A stretch of DNA of 64,000 bases from Bryobacterales bacterium. Lineage in GTDB: Bacteria > Acidobacteriota > Terriglobia > Bryobacterales > Bryobacteraceae. Within the stretch, counting starts at the first letter, position 1, and each line of letters begins with the position of its first letter. The translations under genes and the position numbers were made by a program. Positions 47,401 to 55,592 of this stretch are shown in pieces. The stretch spans positions 1 to 64,000 of the forward strand of contig SHUD01000004.1 of NCBI GenBank assembly GCA_009697505.1. The letters run 5' to 3'. Below the pieces are notes generated by a model that was not told where the DNA came from, searched no databases, and saw only the letters and a program-made list of their open reading frames with translations.

Positions 47401-47857
47401 GTCCGCTGAGGGGCAGGTTGTCGATTTTGGCCCGGTCCATCACCGTGCCGACTTCCGATGTATTGGCCTCCAGTAGCACGGCCCCAGACTGCACTTCAAC
47501 GGTTTCCGTGACCTGACCAATGGTGAGAGCGATGGGAACTGCTTGGGAACGGTCCGCTTCCACGACGATTCCTTCACGGCGGAACGACTTAAAACCTTGC
47601 GCCCCTGCCGTCAGCGCATAGTTGCCGGGCGGAACTAACAGGAACTGGAAATTACCCTGCCCGTCAGAGGTCGCGGTCAGGTTAAGGCCCGTGGCGGCGC
47701 TGGTCAGCTTGACCTCGGCCCCCACGACAGGGGCACTAGAGGGGTCTACAATCGCGCCTGTGACCGCGCCGGTCGTCTGGCCAAACAAGGCCAAACTGGA
47801 GAAGAAGAAGATCAGAACTCCCATGTACCGCGTGACCGAATATCTACTCGACGGCAT
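44357..47857 (-). CDS. TonB-dependent receptor, Acidobacterial type with carboxypeptidase-regulatory domain
   Basis: 1166 residues. A signal peptide (MGVLIFFFSSLALFG) is followed by a carboxypeptidase-regulatory-like domain (GAVTGAIVDPSSAPVVGAEV...GNYALTAGAQGFKS), a plug (LPLSGRNPMGLANLIPTVRG, GGTPISQGWLIDGLPDD) and a long beta-barrel ending in Phe (LQFSLRLSF). Such receptors import large or scarce substrates and need TonB-ExbBD, encoded at 22-24 kb. The substrate is unknown. The last 58 bases overlap the AraC gene 3' end. AAGGGGG lies 8 bases upstream of the ATG at 47857; an inner ATG at 47824 is possible. Confidence 0.93.
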   Translation of the reverse strand: MPSSRYSVTRYMGVLIFFFSSLALFGQTTGAVTGAIVDPSSAPVVGAEVKLTSAATGLNLTATSDGQGNFQFLLVPPGNYALTAGAQGFKSFRREGIVVEADRSQAVPIALTIGQVTETVEVQSGAVLLEANTSEVGTVMDRAKIDNLPLSGRNPMGLANLIPTVRGLSAFGGPVLETFRSGAVNIGGGTPISQGWLIDGLPDDKIGDAAGGITFLTVDATQEFKVITNTPSAEYGRTGGGIISIISKGGTNEYHGLLFEYLRNTEMKANDFFSNRSGFPRTQLNVNQYGGTFGGPLKKDKIFFFYNYEGYKERRGFGRVNTAPTDLQRSGDFSQTFAANGGLILIYDPSTTRPNPAVPGGYVRTPFPGNKIPLNRQGALAQKIFSIYPRPNTQGAPVTGINNLFQRGSQPSNRYDTGLKVDYNISDRQRIAVRYTRDVVSWNYANFWYNPNVPMSGLLESEGRYTHIPRNSFSMVYTNTLSPTLLLDAKLGYNRDWETGVGVLSQKYGDGYKLTDLGYPANYAAELPTGRFTPKGNIPNLNISDLVTANGFVNVLMGSSENYRVGYDPAASISITKVKGSHNVKVGYLYVLYGFNTGNGPSRGLFAFDRGFTQGPDPNRASATAGFGMASFLLGTPSGTQQSNSPLQHYNTNASRFHALFVQDDWKVARKLTLNLGMRWESEQPITDRSGVVTNIDLNIPSPLQVPGMSLKGGATFPNTQGGWNASYRHFQPRGGFAYQVTDKLVARGGYGITFIPTKGYALPSFSGFRTNNPMVTSLDNGLTPFNTMANPFPSGLEKPANEGLGAMTAVGSDLQGWNRGISPGFSQQWNLTVQYQPWRNWLIEVAYLGNRGEHLLTSQPINYNQIDPQYLALGNQLNQSVSNPFYGIIKTGPLSNPTVARQQLLRPYPHFNSINGTFAYLGDSIYHAGTLKVEKRFDHGFSLLLAYTKSKLIDGAVGAAGSTRGAAGAISATDPNTPILNWYNLRAERSRSIEDVPQRIVLTGMWEVPFGKNLKGVQRLIAYGWHLNAISTLQGGLPIAIQSGNTNRPNVVSGQNPASGEQTLTRWFNTAAYSVVAPFTYGNASRTIPNVSGPGIQNIDCSIFKDFSIRERFKLQFRGEAFNLFNTPLFDVPGRDVNTASFGVVSSQLTGPGPRELQFSLRLSF

Positions 47858-48047
47858 CTAACCAACCCCCTTGAGCAACCGCTGATGTGTGGAACGGCTG
47901 CGGTGCACGAGTATATACCCGGCCATGAATCGAGCACCATCGCCAAAAGGCATACCCAGAAGGGTACAGTGACGCGAGCCGCCCACCACACGGACCCAAT
48001 GCCGAAGCGGCCGTCTCCTGCCTCGCTTGCTACACTAAAAGAAATCC

Positions 48048-49442
48048 ATGACATATGATGTGATCGTGGTCGGGAGCGGTCCCGGCGGATACTCGGCGGC
48101 CGTTCGGGCGGGGCAGTACGGCCTGAAAACAGCCATTATTGAGAAAGACAGCAAGCTGGGCGGCTGCTGCCTTCATGTGGGTTGCATCCCGACCAAAGCC
48201 TTCCTGCATACCGCCGATGTGTGGGAGCGTTTCCAGCATTCCGTTGACGAAGGGATTCACTGCGAAAACCCGCGCTTGGACTTTCCGCTGGTGCTGAACC
48301 GTAAGAACAACATCGTCTCCAAGCACGCCAAAGGCGTCGAGTTCCTGATGAAGAAGCACAAGGTGGATGTCATCCAGGGCTACGGGCGTTTGGCTGGTCC
48401 GGGGAAAGTCGAAGTTACCTCGGAGAACGCCAAACAGACGGTGGAGGCCAAGAGCATCGTGCTGGCGACGGGTTCGGAAGCCCGCGTGCTGCCCGGCTTG
48501 CAGCCTGATGCCAGGCGCATCCTGACCAATATTGAAATCCTGAACCTGACTCACGTACCCAGCTCGCTGGCGATCCTGGGCGCGGGCGCCGTGGGCGTTG
48601 AGTTTGCTTCGTGCTTCCATCGCTTCGGCGCCAAAGTCTCGCTTTTCGAGATGCTGCCGCGCATTGTTCCGGTGGAAGACGAAGAAGTTTCCAAAGAGCT
48701 GGAGCGTGTGTTCAAAAAGAGCGGCATTCGCGTGGAAACCGGAGCCCGTACCGGCAACATTCAGGTCACTGATAGCGGGGTGCGCTTGACTGCCACACTC
48801 GCCAACGGCAAGGAAGAGACGGTGGAAGCCGAGTGCCTCTTGGTAGCCATCGGCCGCAAGCCGAACACGGAGAACCTTGGTCTGGAGGGCACGCGCGTGG
48901 AACTCGACCGCGGTTTCATCAAGGTCGACCCTTACCAGCGCACGGGCGAGCCCGGTGTCTACGCCATCGGCGACATTGTTGCGGGCACGCCGCAGTTGGC
49001 GCACGTGGCGACGGCAGAGGGTATGGTGGCGATGGCGCACATCGCGGGCCAGCCGGTGACGCCGGTCAACAAGGGCCGCATCCCGGGAGCCACTTATACC
49101 GAGCCCGGCATTGGCAGCGTGGGACTCACCGAGGCCCAGGCGCGCGTGCAGGGCTACGACGTCAAGACCGGCAAGTTCCCCTTCGTGGCCAACAGCAAGG
49201 CCAGCATTCTGGGGCGCCACGACGGCTTCGTCAAGATTGTCAGCGACCAGAAATACGGCGAGATTCTCGGCGTACACATTATCGGACCGGAAGCGTTTGA
49301 GCTGATCGGCGAAGGCGTGCTGGCCATGGAAGCGGAAGCGACGGTGGAAACTTTGCGCCACACCATTCACGCCCACCCCACCATTTACGAAGCCGTCGGC
49401 GAGGCCTTCCACGCCGTTTACGGGCAAGCCATCAATGCCTAG
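48048..49442 (+). CDS. lpdA: Dihydrolipoyl dehydrogenase (E3)
   Basis: 464 residues. The FAD site is VVGSGPGGYSAAVRAGQYG; the redox cysteines lie in GGCCLHVGCIPTK; the NAD site is LGAGAVGVEF; and the C-terminal HAHPTIYEAVGEAFHAV holds the His-Glu pair. It re-oxidises the lipoyl arm of E2. Next gene lipB overlaps its stop by 8 bases, then E2 follows; the three form an operon. Confidence 0.95.
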   Translation: MTYDVIVVGSGPGGYSAAVRAGQYGLKTAIIEKDSKLGGCCLHVGCIPTKAFLHTADVWERFQHSVDEGIHCENPRLDFPLVLNRKNNIVSKHAKGVEFLMKKHKVDVIQGYGRLAGPGKVEVTSENAKQTVEAKSIVLATGSEARVLPGLQPDARRILTNIEILNLTHVPSSLAILGAGAVGVEFASCFHRFGAKVSLFEMLPRIVPVEDEEVSKELERVFKKSGIRVETGARTGNIQVTDSGVRLTATLANGKEETVEAECLLVAIGRKPNTENLGLEGTRVELDRGFIKVDPYQRTGEPGVYAIGDIVAGTPQLAHVATAEGMVAMAHIAGQPVTPVNKGRIPGATYTEPGIGSVGLTEAQARVQGYDVKTGKFPFVANSKASILGRHDGFVKIVSDQKYGEILGVHIIGPEAFELIGEGVLAMEAEATVETLRHTIHAHPTIYEAVGEAFHAVYGQAINA

Positions 49443-50100
49443 CAGCACACTCGCACCCGCCGTCTGCGAACTGCGCGACCTCGGCCGCATGGGCTACGCC
49501 GAGGCCTTCGCGCTGCAACAGCAGTTGGTCGAGCGGCGCAAGCGCGGCGAGATTCCGGATCAACTCTTGATCGTGGAGCATCCGCATGTGGTGACCATGG
49601 GGCGGAACGGGCATGAGGAAAATCTTCTGGCGCGGCCCGAATTGCTGGCGCGAGCCGGCATCGCGTTCCATCACACCGATCGCGGCGGGGATGTCACTTA
49701 CCACGGACCGGGGCAGATCGTGGGTTACCCGATCCTCGACTTGAAGGAATGGAAACGCGACGTGACGGCGTACGTCCGCGCGTTGGAGCAGATTCTCATC
49801 GATGTTCTGGCTGAGTTTGGAATCGCCGCCGGACGGGAGCCGGGCGCCACCGGCGTGTGGACTTCGCGGGGCAAGATCGCCGCGATTGGAGTGCATATCA
49901 GCCGCTGGGTCACCTCGCACGGTTTCGCGCTGAACCTGGATACCGATCTGAGTTATTTTCAGTACATCGTCCCCTGTGGTTTGACCAAGCCCGTGACTTC
50001 GCTGCGGGCCCTGGGATGCCAGGCGAGTCGCGGCCAGGTCGTCGCGGCCCTGGGACGCAGGGTTGCCCAAGCATTTGCCTTACAAATGGAGAGTATATGA
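49435..50100 (+). CDS. lipB: Octanoyl-[acyl-carrier-protein]--protein N-octanoyltransferase
   Basis: 221 residues. HVVTMGRNGHEENLLA, RGGDVTYHGPGQIVGYPILD, the active-site Lys in GKIAAIGV and the active Cys in IVPCGL are present. It attaches octanoate to lipoyl domains; LipA (at 9 kb) then adds the sulfurs. It lies between lpdA (8-base overlap) and E2 (4-base overlap, ATGA), so the complex and its cofactor maker are co-expressed. Confidence 0.95.
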   Translation: MPSSTLAPAVCELRDLGRMGYAEAFALQQQLVERRKRGEIPDQLLIVEHPHVVTMGRNGHEENLLARPELLARAGIAFHHTDRGGDVTYHGPGQIVGYPILDLKEWKRDVTAYVRALEQILIDVLAEFGIAAGREPGATGVWTSRGKIAAIGVHISRWVTSHGFALNLDTDLSYFQYIVPCGLTKPVTSLRALGCQASRGQVVAALGRRVAQAFALQMESI

Positions 50101-51419
50101 TCGACGTCGTTATGCCCCAAATGGGCGAGAGCATTGTGGAAGGTACTCTGACCAAGTGGCTGAAGCAGCCTGGCGATCGCGTGGAACGCGACGAGCCGCT
50201 GTTTGAGATCTCCACCGACAAAGTGGACACCGAGATTCCTTCGCCCGTGGCCGGCGTCATGGGTGAAATTCTGATTCAGGAAGGCACCACGGTTGGCGTG
50301 AATACCGTGGTTGGACGAATCGACGCTGGCGGCGGAGCGGTTGGCGCTGCTCCCAGTGTTATCGCCGCCGCGGTGGCGTCTCCGGTGGCCCCCGCACCCG
50401 CTCCTGCTTCCGTGGTGGTTTCCTCAGCCGCCGCCCCGGTCCTCGAAGAGGCGGGGCCTCTGTCGCCCCTGGTGCGCAAGATGGCGCGCGAAAACCATGT
50501 TGACCTCAATCAGGTGCGCGGCACGGGCGCCGGTGGGCGCATTACCAAACACGATGTGGAAGCCTTTCTGGGGGCGCGGGGCACTGCAACCGCGCCCGCG
50601 CAGCCGGTGTACGCACCCGCTCCGCCACCTCCTCCGGCACAGGTAATCCAGCAGGCTTCGCCGGCTCCGGGCACGCAGACCATGGCTCCCGTTGTGCAGG
50701 AGCAGGCCCACTTCCGCGGCGAGGCTCCCGGAGCCCGCGTGGAACCCATGAGCGTGATGCGGCAGAAGATCGCCGAGCACATGGTGTTCAGCAAACATAC
50801 TTCGGTGCATGTGACCACGGTGCATAAGGTGGATATGACGCGCATTGCCAAGATGCGCGACCGCGTGAAGGGCGAATTCCAGGCCCGTCACGGCTTCAGC
50901 CTCACCTTCCTGCCGTTCGTGTTGCGCGCCACTACCACCGCGCTGCAGGCTTTTCCGCTGCTGAATTCCTCGATTGACGGCAGCAACATCATTTTCCATC
51001 GCGATATCAACATCGGCATCGCCGTTGCGCTGGAGAATGGCCTGATCGTGCCGGTGATCCGCAACGCCGATGAAAAGAACGTGGTCGGCCTGCAGCGGTC
51101 CGTCGCCGACCTGGCCACGCGCGCGCGTTCCCGCCAACTGCGTCCCGAGGAAGTCCAAGCCGGCACGTTTTCCGTTACCAATTTCGGCAGCTTCGGCAGC
51201 GTCTTTGCAACGCCGGTAATCAATCAACCGCAAGTGGCGATCCTGGGCGTGGGGGCCGTGGAGAAGGTTCCGGTGGTGGTGGACGATGCGATTGCGATCC
51301 GCTCGGTGGCGTACTTGGCCCTGACCTTCGATCACCGCCTGATCGATGGCGCGCTGGCCGACCAGTTCACGCAAAAGGTGAAGTCGGTGCTCGAAAATTG
51401 GAGCGAGGAAATTCTCTAG
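50097..51419 (+). CDS. 2-oxo-acid dehydrogenase E2 (lipoyl acyltransferase)
   Basis: 440 residues from the ATG at 50097, which shares four bases with the lipB stop and has GGAGA upstream; the track start at 49857 lies inside lipB. One lipoyl domain (EISTDKVDTEIPSP holds the lipoylated Lys), an Ala/Pro linker, a subunit-binding domain (LVRKMARENHVDLNQVRGTG) and the catalytic domain with FDHRLIDG follow. The acyl group could be branched-chain or succinyl; sequence alone cannot decide. Its TAG stop is the entry point of the MITE, whose first base completes the codon. Confidence 0.93.
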   Translation: MIDVVMPQMGESIVEGTLTKWLKQPGDRVERDEPLFEISTDKVDTEIPSPVAGVMGEILIQEGTTVGVNTVVGRIDAGGGAVGAAPSVIAAAVASPVAPAPAPASVVVSSAAAPVLEEAGPLSPLVRKMARENHVDLNQVRGTGAGGRITKHDVEAFLGARGTATAPAQPVYAPAPPPPPAQVIQQASPAPGTQTMAPVVQEQAHFRGEAPGARVEPMSVMRQKIAEHMVFSKHTSVHVTTVHKVDMTRIAKMRDRVKGEFQARHGFSLTFLPFVLRATTTALQAFPLLNSSIDGSNIIFHRDINIGIAVALENGLIVPVIRNADEKNVVGLQRSVADLATRARSRQLRPEEVQAGTFSVTNFGSFGSVFATPVINQPQVAILGVGAVEKVPVVVDDAIAIRSVAYLALTFDHRLIDGALADQFTQKVKSVLENWSEEIL

Positions 51420-51612
51420 CCTGCATTTCTCACAAGGTCCCAAGGTAGATCAGAAAGAGTCATACCGGGGCCCAGCGTGGAGCGGGCTTTAGCCTCCGCA
51501 GCGGTATAACCACACTTCGAACCGGGGACTCAAGTCCCCGTCGCAGGCTAAAGCCCGCTCCACGTTGGGATCTGCTCCTCCGTAAGCAATCTCGTGTGAG
51601 AAATGCAGGCTA
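51417..51612. mobile_element. MITE-like element, 192 bp, IS630-related ends
   Basis: Terminal inverted repeats GCCTGCATTTCTCACA are perfect at both ends and flanked by TA (51417-51418 and 51611-51612), each within CTAG. There is no ORF. Inside, 51471-51497 and 51546-51570 form a long hairpin (GTGGAGCGGGCTTTAGCCT and its complement), with a smaller palindrome CGGGGAC/GTCCCCG in the loop. The ends match the IS630-like terminus at 380-411 with one change, so that transposase type probably moved it. It sits between the E2 and OmpH genes. Confidence 0.85.
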
Positions 51613-51675
51613 GAGCGGAAATGAAAATCGCGCCGGGGCCCACACCCTGGCGCGATTTGCCGAATCAGGAAGCCG

Positions 51676-52362
51676 CTATTGCTTCTTCACCGGCGCGCTC
51701 AGCGGAGCCACGATGGGCTTGGGCGCCGCGGCCGGAGCAGGGGCCGCCGGACGCGCTGCCGCCGGTCTGGCCGTCGTGGTGGCGGGCGCTGCCGCCGGGG
51801 CCGGCGTGAACACCGTCTTATCGTACAAATCGATCACTTCCTTGGTGATATCCACCGAGTTGGAAGCGTACAGCACCGGCGTGTTCTGGCTGCTCACGTC
51901 GATGACCAGCGCGTAGCCGTTCTGCTGCGCGTACTTGTCGATGACCGCCATCATCTTCTGACCCAGCCCGCCGATCACCTTCTGTTGTTCCTGTTCGAGT
52001 TCCGCCTGCGCGTCTTCCACCTGGCGGTTGAAGCTCTTGGTCTTGGTGTCAATGCCGCGAGTCAAGTCTTCTTTGGCGCTATCGGAAAGGGTATTGCCGC
52101 CGCGCTGTAGACGCTCCTGCAAGTCCTTGATTTCCGCCTGCCGGCCATCCAATTCCTTCTTGCGCGGACCCATCCTGGCCTCTAATTCCGCGGCGGCCTT
52201 CTGGCCTTCCTTGGTGGCCGTGAGAGCGGCCTGGACCTGAATCACGGCAATCTTGGTCGGCGCGGCGGAGGCTGCGGCCGCGGCCGCAGCAGGCGCTTGC
52301 GCCAGGGCCTGGCCGGCCATGACGCCGCCCAACAACGTGAACGTTAATAAATTCTTGGTCAC
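51676..52362 (-). CDS. skp: OmpH/Skp-family periplasmic chaperone
   Basis: 228 residues from the GTG at 52362; GAGGAG lies 7 bases upstream, so the longer track start is rejected. A signal peptide (TFTLLGGVMAGQALA), then KIAVIQVQAALTATKEGQKAAAEL, a long helical coiled coil (to about residue 130) and a beta-rich end (NGYALVIDVSSQNTPVLYAS) follow. The C-terminal 50 residues are Ala/Pro-rich and end with basic VKKQ. It guards unfolded outer-membrane proteins for BamA, which is encoded next to it. Confidence 0.9.
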   Translation of the reverse strand: MTKNLLTFTLLGGVMAGQALAQAPAAAAAAASAAPTKIAVIQVQAALTATKEGQKAAAELEARMGPRKKELDGRQAEIKDLQERLQRGGNTLSDSAKEDLTRGIDTKTKSFNRQVEDAQAELEQEQQKVIGGLGQKMMAVIDKYAQQNGYALVIDVSSQNTPVLYASNSVDITKEVIDLYDKTVFTPAPAAAPATTTARPAAARPAAPAPAAAPKPIVAPLSAPVKKQ

Positions 52363-52427
52363 GACAAAACTCCTCATTTCCTTCATGTTAGCACGTACCA
52401 CTGGGGTGCCGGAACGTCCGCCCGGCT

Positions 52428-55358
52428 CTAGAACGTCCGGCCCACCGAGAACCGGAACATGGAGCGCTGCTCGCGGAAGGGGAAGATGGCTCCCACTTGC
52501 GACAACGCGTTCAGGAACGACGCTTGATTCGGGAAAAAGCTGCGGTCGGTCACAATGGGCGCCTGAATAAACTGTTGCACGATCCACGGATTGTAGGCCC
52601 AGTAGACGCGGAACGGGGCGTTCACCACGGGCATCAGCACCTGCAGCTCAATTCCGGTGGAGGCGCGAATCTTCTGCGTGCCTCCGGCGATCACGGCTTT
52701 ATCGGAGAAATTCGCTTCCGGGAATTGCTGGTTCAACTCTTTGATACGGCCCGGATTGATCTTCAACTGGCTGGTATTGACCAGCCGGTTCATGCCCGCG
52801 TCGAAGAAGGCGGCCAGCGTCAGCGGTCCGAAGATCGGAATGCGATATTCAAAATTGGCGACCAAAGACGTGTCGCCGCCCGGTGTGACCACCTGGTAGG
52901 ACGGAATCTTTGTGGCGACAGTGGTGAAAATCGAGTTGCCGTTGGCGTCGGTGGTACGCTGTTGCTTGGGCGAACCGTCCGCGTTGAGCACCAGCGCGCT
53001 GCCCTCGATGGGCACGAACACGATCGGGCTGATTCCCCAGATCTGGAAGCCGCGCACATCGTATTCTCCGCCCATGAAGAACCGGTTGAAGGGGGGCGCG
53101 GTCTTGCCGCCGAACCCGGTCAGGTAGCGGCCCAGGAAGTGGGCGCCCACCACATGCGTGCGTCCGAATCCACGATGGAAGTACTTGGCGTCGATAACCG
53201 GCTGGATCTGGTTCACATTGCCGCCCAGGAAGGATCCGGCGAACTGCAAGGACATCGAAAGGCTCTTGCCGGCGGTAGGTGTAATGGGATGGTTCACCGT
53301 GTTGTAGGTGAAGCTGGGAATCAGCGTCGAGGACTGGATACCCTCCAATTGGTTCGGCCCGTTGATATTGAGGAAATTGAGATACGTGTAATACGACTTC
53401 GCGGCCTCCGTAACCGTGCGCACATTCTGCACGGTGTATCCGTAGCTCAGGCCCAGGCGCGCAAAGCTGCGCCGCATCGGGTAACTGGTGAAGATCGTGA
53501 ACCCCTTCGAATTGTTTACGTAATTCAGCAGGTTCTGTTGCCCCAGCGAGTTATAGAGGTTGCTCAAATCACGGCCCGCCAGCACCGACGCCTGCCGCGC
53601 CTGGTCGTAGTCGTAGCGCGACATGAAAATCGAGAAACCCATTTGCAGAGGACGGTCCAGGAAATAGGGCTCGGTGAAACTAAGATTGATGTCGCGCATC
53701 ACCGTGCCCATGGTCGTCGAAAGGCTCAACGTTTCGCCCAACCCGATCAGGTTATTGGTCGAATAAGAGAATCCCAGAAAGCTGCCCGAGATGCCGGAGA
53801 CGCCCCCATTCAGGTTGACCGCATTCTTGCCGCGCTCCTTGACCTTCAGCGTGAGATCCACGGTGCTGGTTCTGCTGTCGCGCTTGACGTCGGCGGCGTT
53901 TTCCGCCTTCAGGGCTTCGAAATAGCCCAACTGGTTCAAGCGCAGAATGCTCATTTCCCACAACTGGGTGTTGTAGACGTCGCCTTCATCGATCAGCAAT
54001 TCGCGGCGGATGACTTTGTCGCGCGTGGTGGTGTTGCCGGAAAAATCGATGCGCCTCACGAAGAACTGCTTACCTTCGTCGAAATTGAGAGTCAGGTTGA
54101 TCTTGTCGCTGCCCGGCTGCGGCTCGATGTTGGGTTCGGAAACGAAGTCGATATAACCGAAACGGCCGTACAGTTTGCGCAGGTCCTCAAATCCCTTGCG
54201 CAGCTTGGCGGTGGAGAAAACGTCGCCTTCCTGCATCTGGAAGATGGGGCGCATCAGCGTGTCGGGCGTGCGGAATAATTTCACGCCGGAGAAGTTGATG
54301 GCGTTGAGCCGGAACAGGCGGCCCTCTTCCAGAGTGATGCCCAGGTTGGCCTTTTTTCCCGGGCGGTTGGGATGCAGCAGCGGCACTTTGAATTTCCCGC
54401 CGCCCACATCGATAATGTCGACGGTGTGCTCGGTGGTGCGCGCCTGGAAATAACCGTTGTCGCGGTAGAACATCTCCACGCGTTCCTGGTCTTCCTCGAG
54501 CTTGGTGGAGTCGTAGGTCTTGGCGAACAGGTCTTCCAGCAAAACCGACCGGGGCACCCCGACGGGCCGCAGGTTTTTCATCGCGCGGCGGATTATGAGC
54601 GGTTTAAAGATGCTATTCCCTTCAAACCCGATGGAGCCCACTTTGACTTTGGGGCCCTCGTTCACTTTGAATACGACTTCGAGCGAGGAAGGAGGAACCT
54701 GGCGCAACTGGGGTTCCACGGTGGCAAACTGGCGGCCGCGTTCGGACAGATACTCCTGCAAGACGTTCTTGGCGCGCTGGACTCGATTGGGATCGTACTG
54801 CGACTCGACGCTGAGTCCGACCTTGCGCTCCTTGAAGCGGTCCAGAATCTCGGAGTTGGTCACCGACTTGTTGCCGTCGTACTTGATGGAGCGGATCACC
54901 CGGCGCTCCGCCATGTTGTAGCGGATGATCCATCCCGCCCGCCCGGCTTCCTTCTCCACGCGAATGTCGTCGAACCGTCCCGTGTTCCACAAGGCCATGA
55001 AGTCGCGGTGAATGGAATCCTCGTCGTACTTATCGCCGCGCTTGGTAAATATCATGGCGCGCAGAGTGTCCTGCGGGACGCGGCGCACGCCGCGAAACTC
55101 GATGGAGTCGATCACTTCCTCGAAAGTGGTCGCGGCGTTGGGCGACGGGGCCGCCGCGGGGTTCGTTCCGGGCGTTGGCGCAGCCGGACCTCCCGGCGGC
55201 GCGGGCTTCGGGGCCTCGGTTTGCGGACCTACGGGTATCGCCTCAAAGGGATTGTTCTTGGGCGGTGGGGGCTTGGGCGGCTGGGCCGCGGGTTGCTGGG
55301 CGAATGCCGGAAGCGCGAACAGCAATATGCGCGGGCATACCAGCCTGAACCAAGTCAT
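52428..55358 (-). CDS. bamA: Outer membrane protein assembly factor BamA
   Basis: 976 residues. A signal peptide is followed by a Pro-rich linker of about 60 residues, five POTRA repeats (IDSIEFRGVRRVPQDTLRAM; VIRSIKYDGNKSVTNSEIL; ...), and a C-terminal beta-barrel ending in Phe (FRFSVGRTF), the signal needed for its own assembly. It inserts beta-barrel proteins, including the TonB receptor. OmpH lies downstream, a conserved pair. AAAGGAA lies upstream of the ATG. Confidence 0.95.
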   Translation of the reverse strand: MTWFRLVCPRILLFALPAFAQQPAAQPPKPPPPKNNPFEAIPVGPQTEAPKPAPPGGPAAPTPGTNPAAAPSPNAATTFEEVIDSIEFRGVRRVPQDTLRAMIFTKRGDKYDEDSIHRDFMALWNTGRFDDIRVEKEAGRAGWIIRYNMAERRVIRSIKYDGNKSVTNSEILDRFKERKVGLSVESQYDPNRVQRAKNVLQEYLSERGRQFATVEPQLRQVPPSSLEVVFKVNEGPKVKVGSIGFEGNSIFKPLIIRRAMKNLRPVGVPRSVLLEDLFAKTYDSTKLEEDQERVEMFYRDNGYFQARTTEHTVDIIDVGGGKFKVPLLHPNRPGKKANLGITLEEGRLFRLNAINFSGVKLFRTPDTLMRPIFQMQEGDVFSTAKLRKGFEDLRKLYGRFGYIDFVSEPNIEPQPGSDKINLTLNFDEGKQFFVRRIDFSGNTTTRDKVIRRELLIDEGDVYNTQLWEMSILRLNQLGYFEALKAENAADVKRDSRTSTVDLTLKVKERGKNAVNLNGGVSGISGSFLGFSYSTNNLIGLGETLSLSTTMGTVMRDINLSFTEPYFLDRPLQMGFSIFMSRYDYDQARQASVLAGRDLSNLYNSLGQQNLLNYVNNSKGFTIFTSYPMRRSFARLGLSYGYTVQNVRTVTEAAKSYYTYLNFLNINGPNQLEGIQSSTLIPSFTYNTVNHPITPTAGKSLSMSLQFAGSFLGGNVNQIQPVIDAKYFHRGFGRTHVVGAHFLGRYLTGFGGKTAPPFNRFFMGGEYDVRGFQIWGISPIVFVPIEGSALVLNADGSPKQQRTTDANGNSIFTTVATKIPSYQVVTPGGDTSLVANFEYRIPIFGPLTLAAFFDAGMNRLVNTSQLKINPGRIKELNQQFPEANFSDKAVIAGGTQKIRASTGIELQVLMPVVNAPFRVYWAYNPWIVQQFIQAPIVTDRSFFPNQASFLNALSQVGAIFPFREQRSMFRFSVGRTF

Positions 55359-55592
55359 CGAATTCGGATTCCTTTCGCCACTGCGCTTATCTTGTGCGTT
55401 TACCCTTACGACTGCGTTTACCCTTCGACGCTGCCTGGGTCACTGGGGTTTCATCGAGCTGGTGTCGCTTGCAGGTGCACAAGGTCTACCCCATGGGCCA
55501 GTGCATTTGCAGATTCCCCATTCTAGCAAAACGCGGCGCGTCCCACCGGGCTGGGCCGCGCGGTCCGGTGAAAATTGAGTAACCAGATTGAC

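Noticed and set aside
48030-49490. 486-residue minus-strand ORF over lpdA
   Set aside because: Complete antisense shadow of dihydrolipoyl dehydrogenase.
52497-54278. 593-residue plus-strand ORF
   Set aside because: Antisense to bamA; His/Arg-rich shadow.
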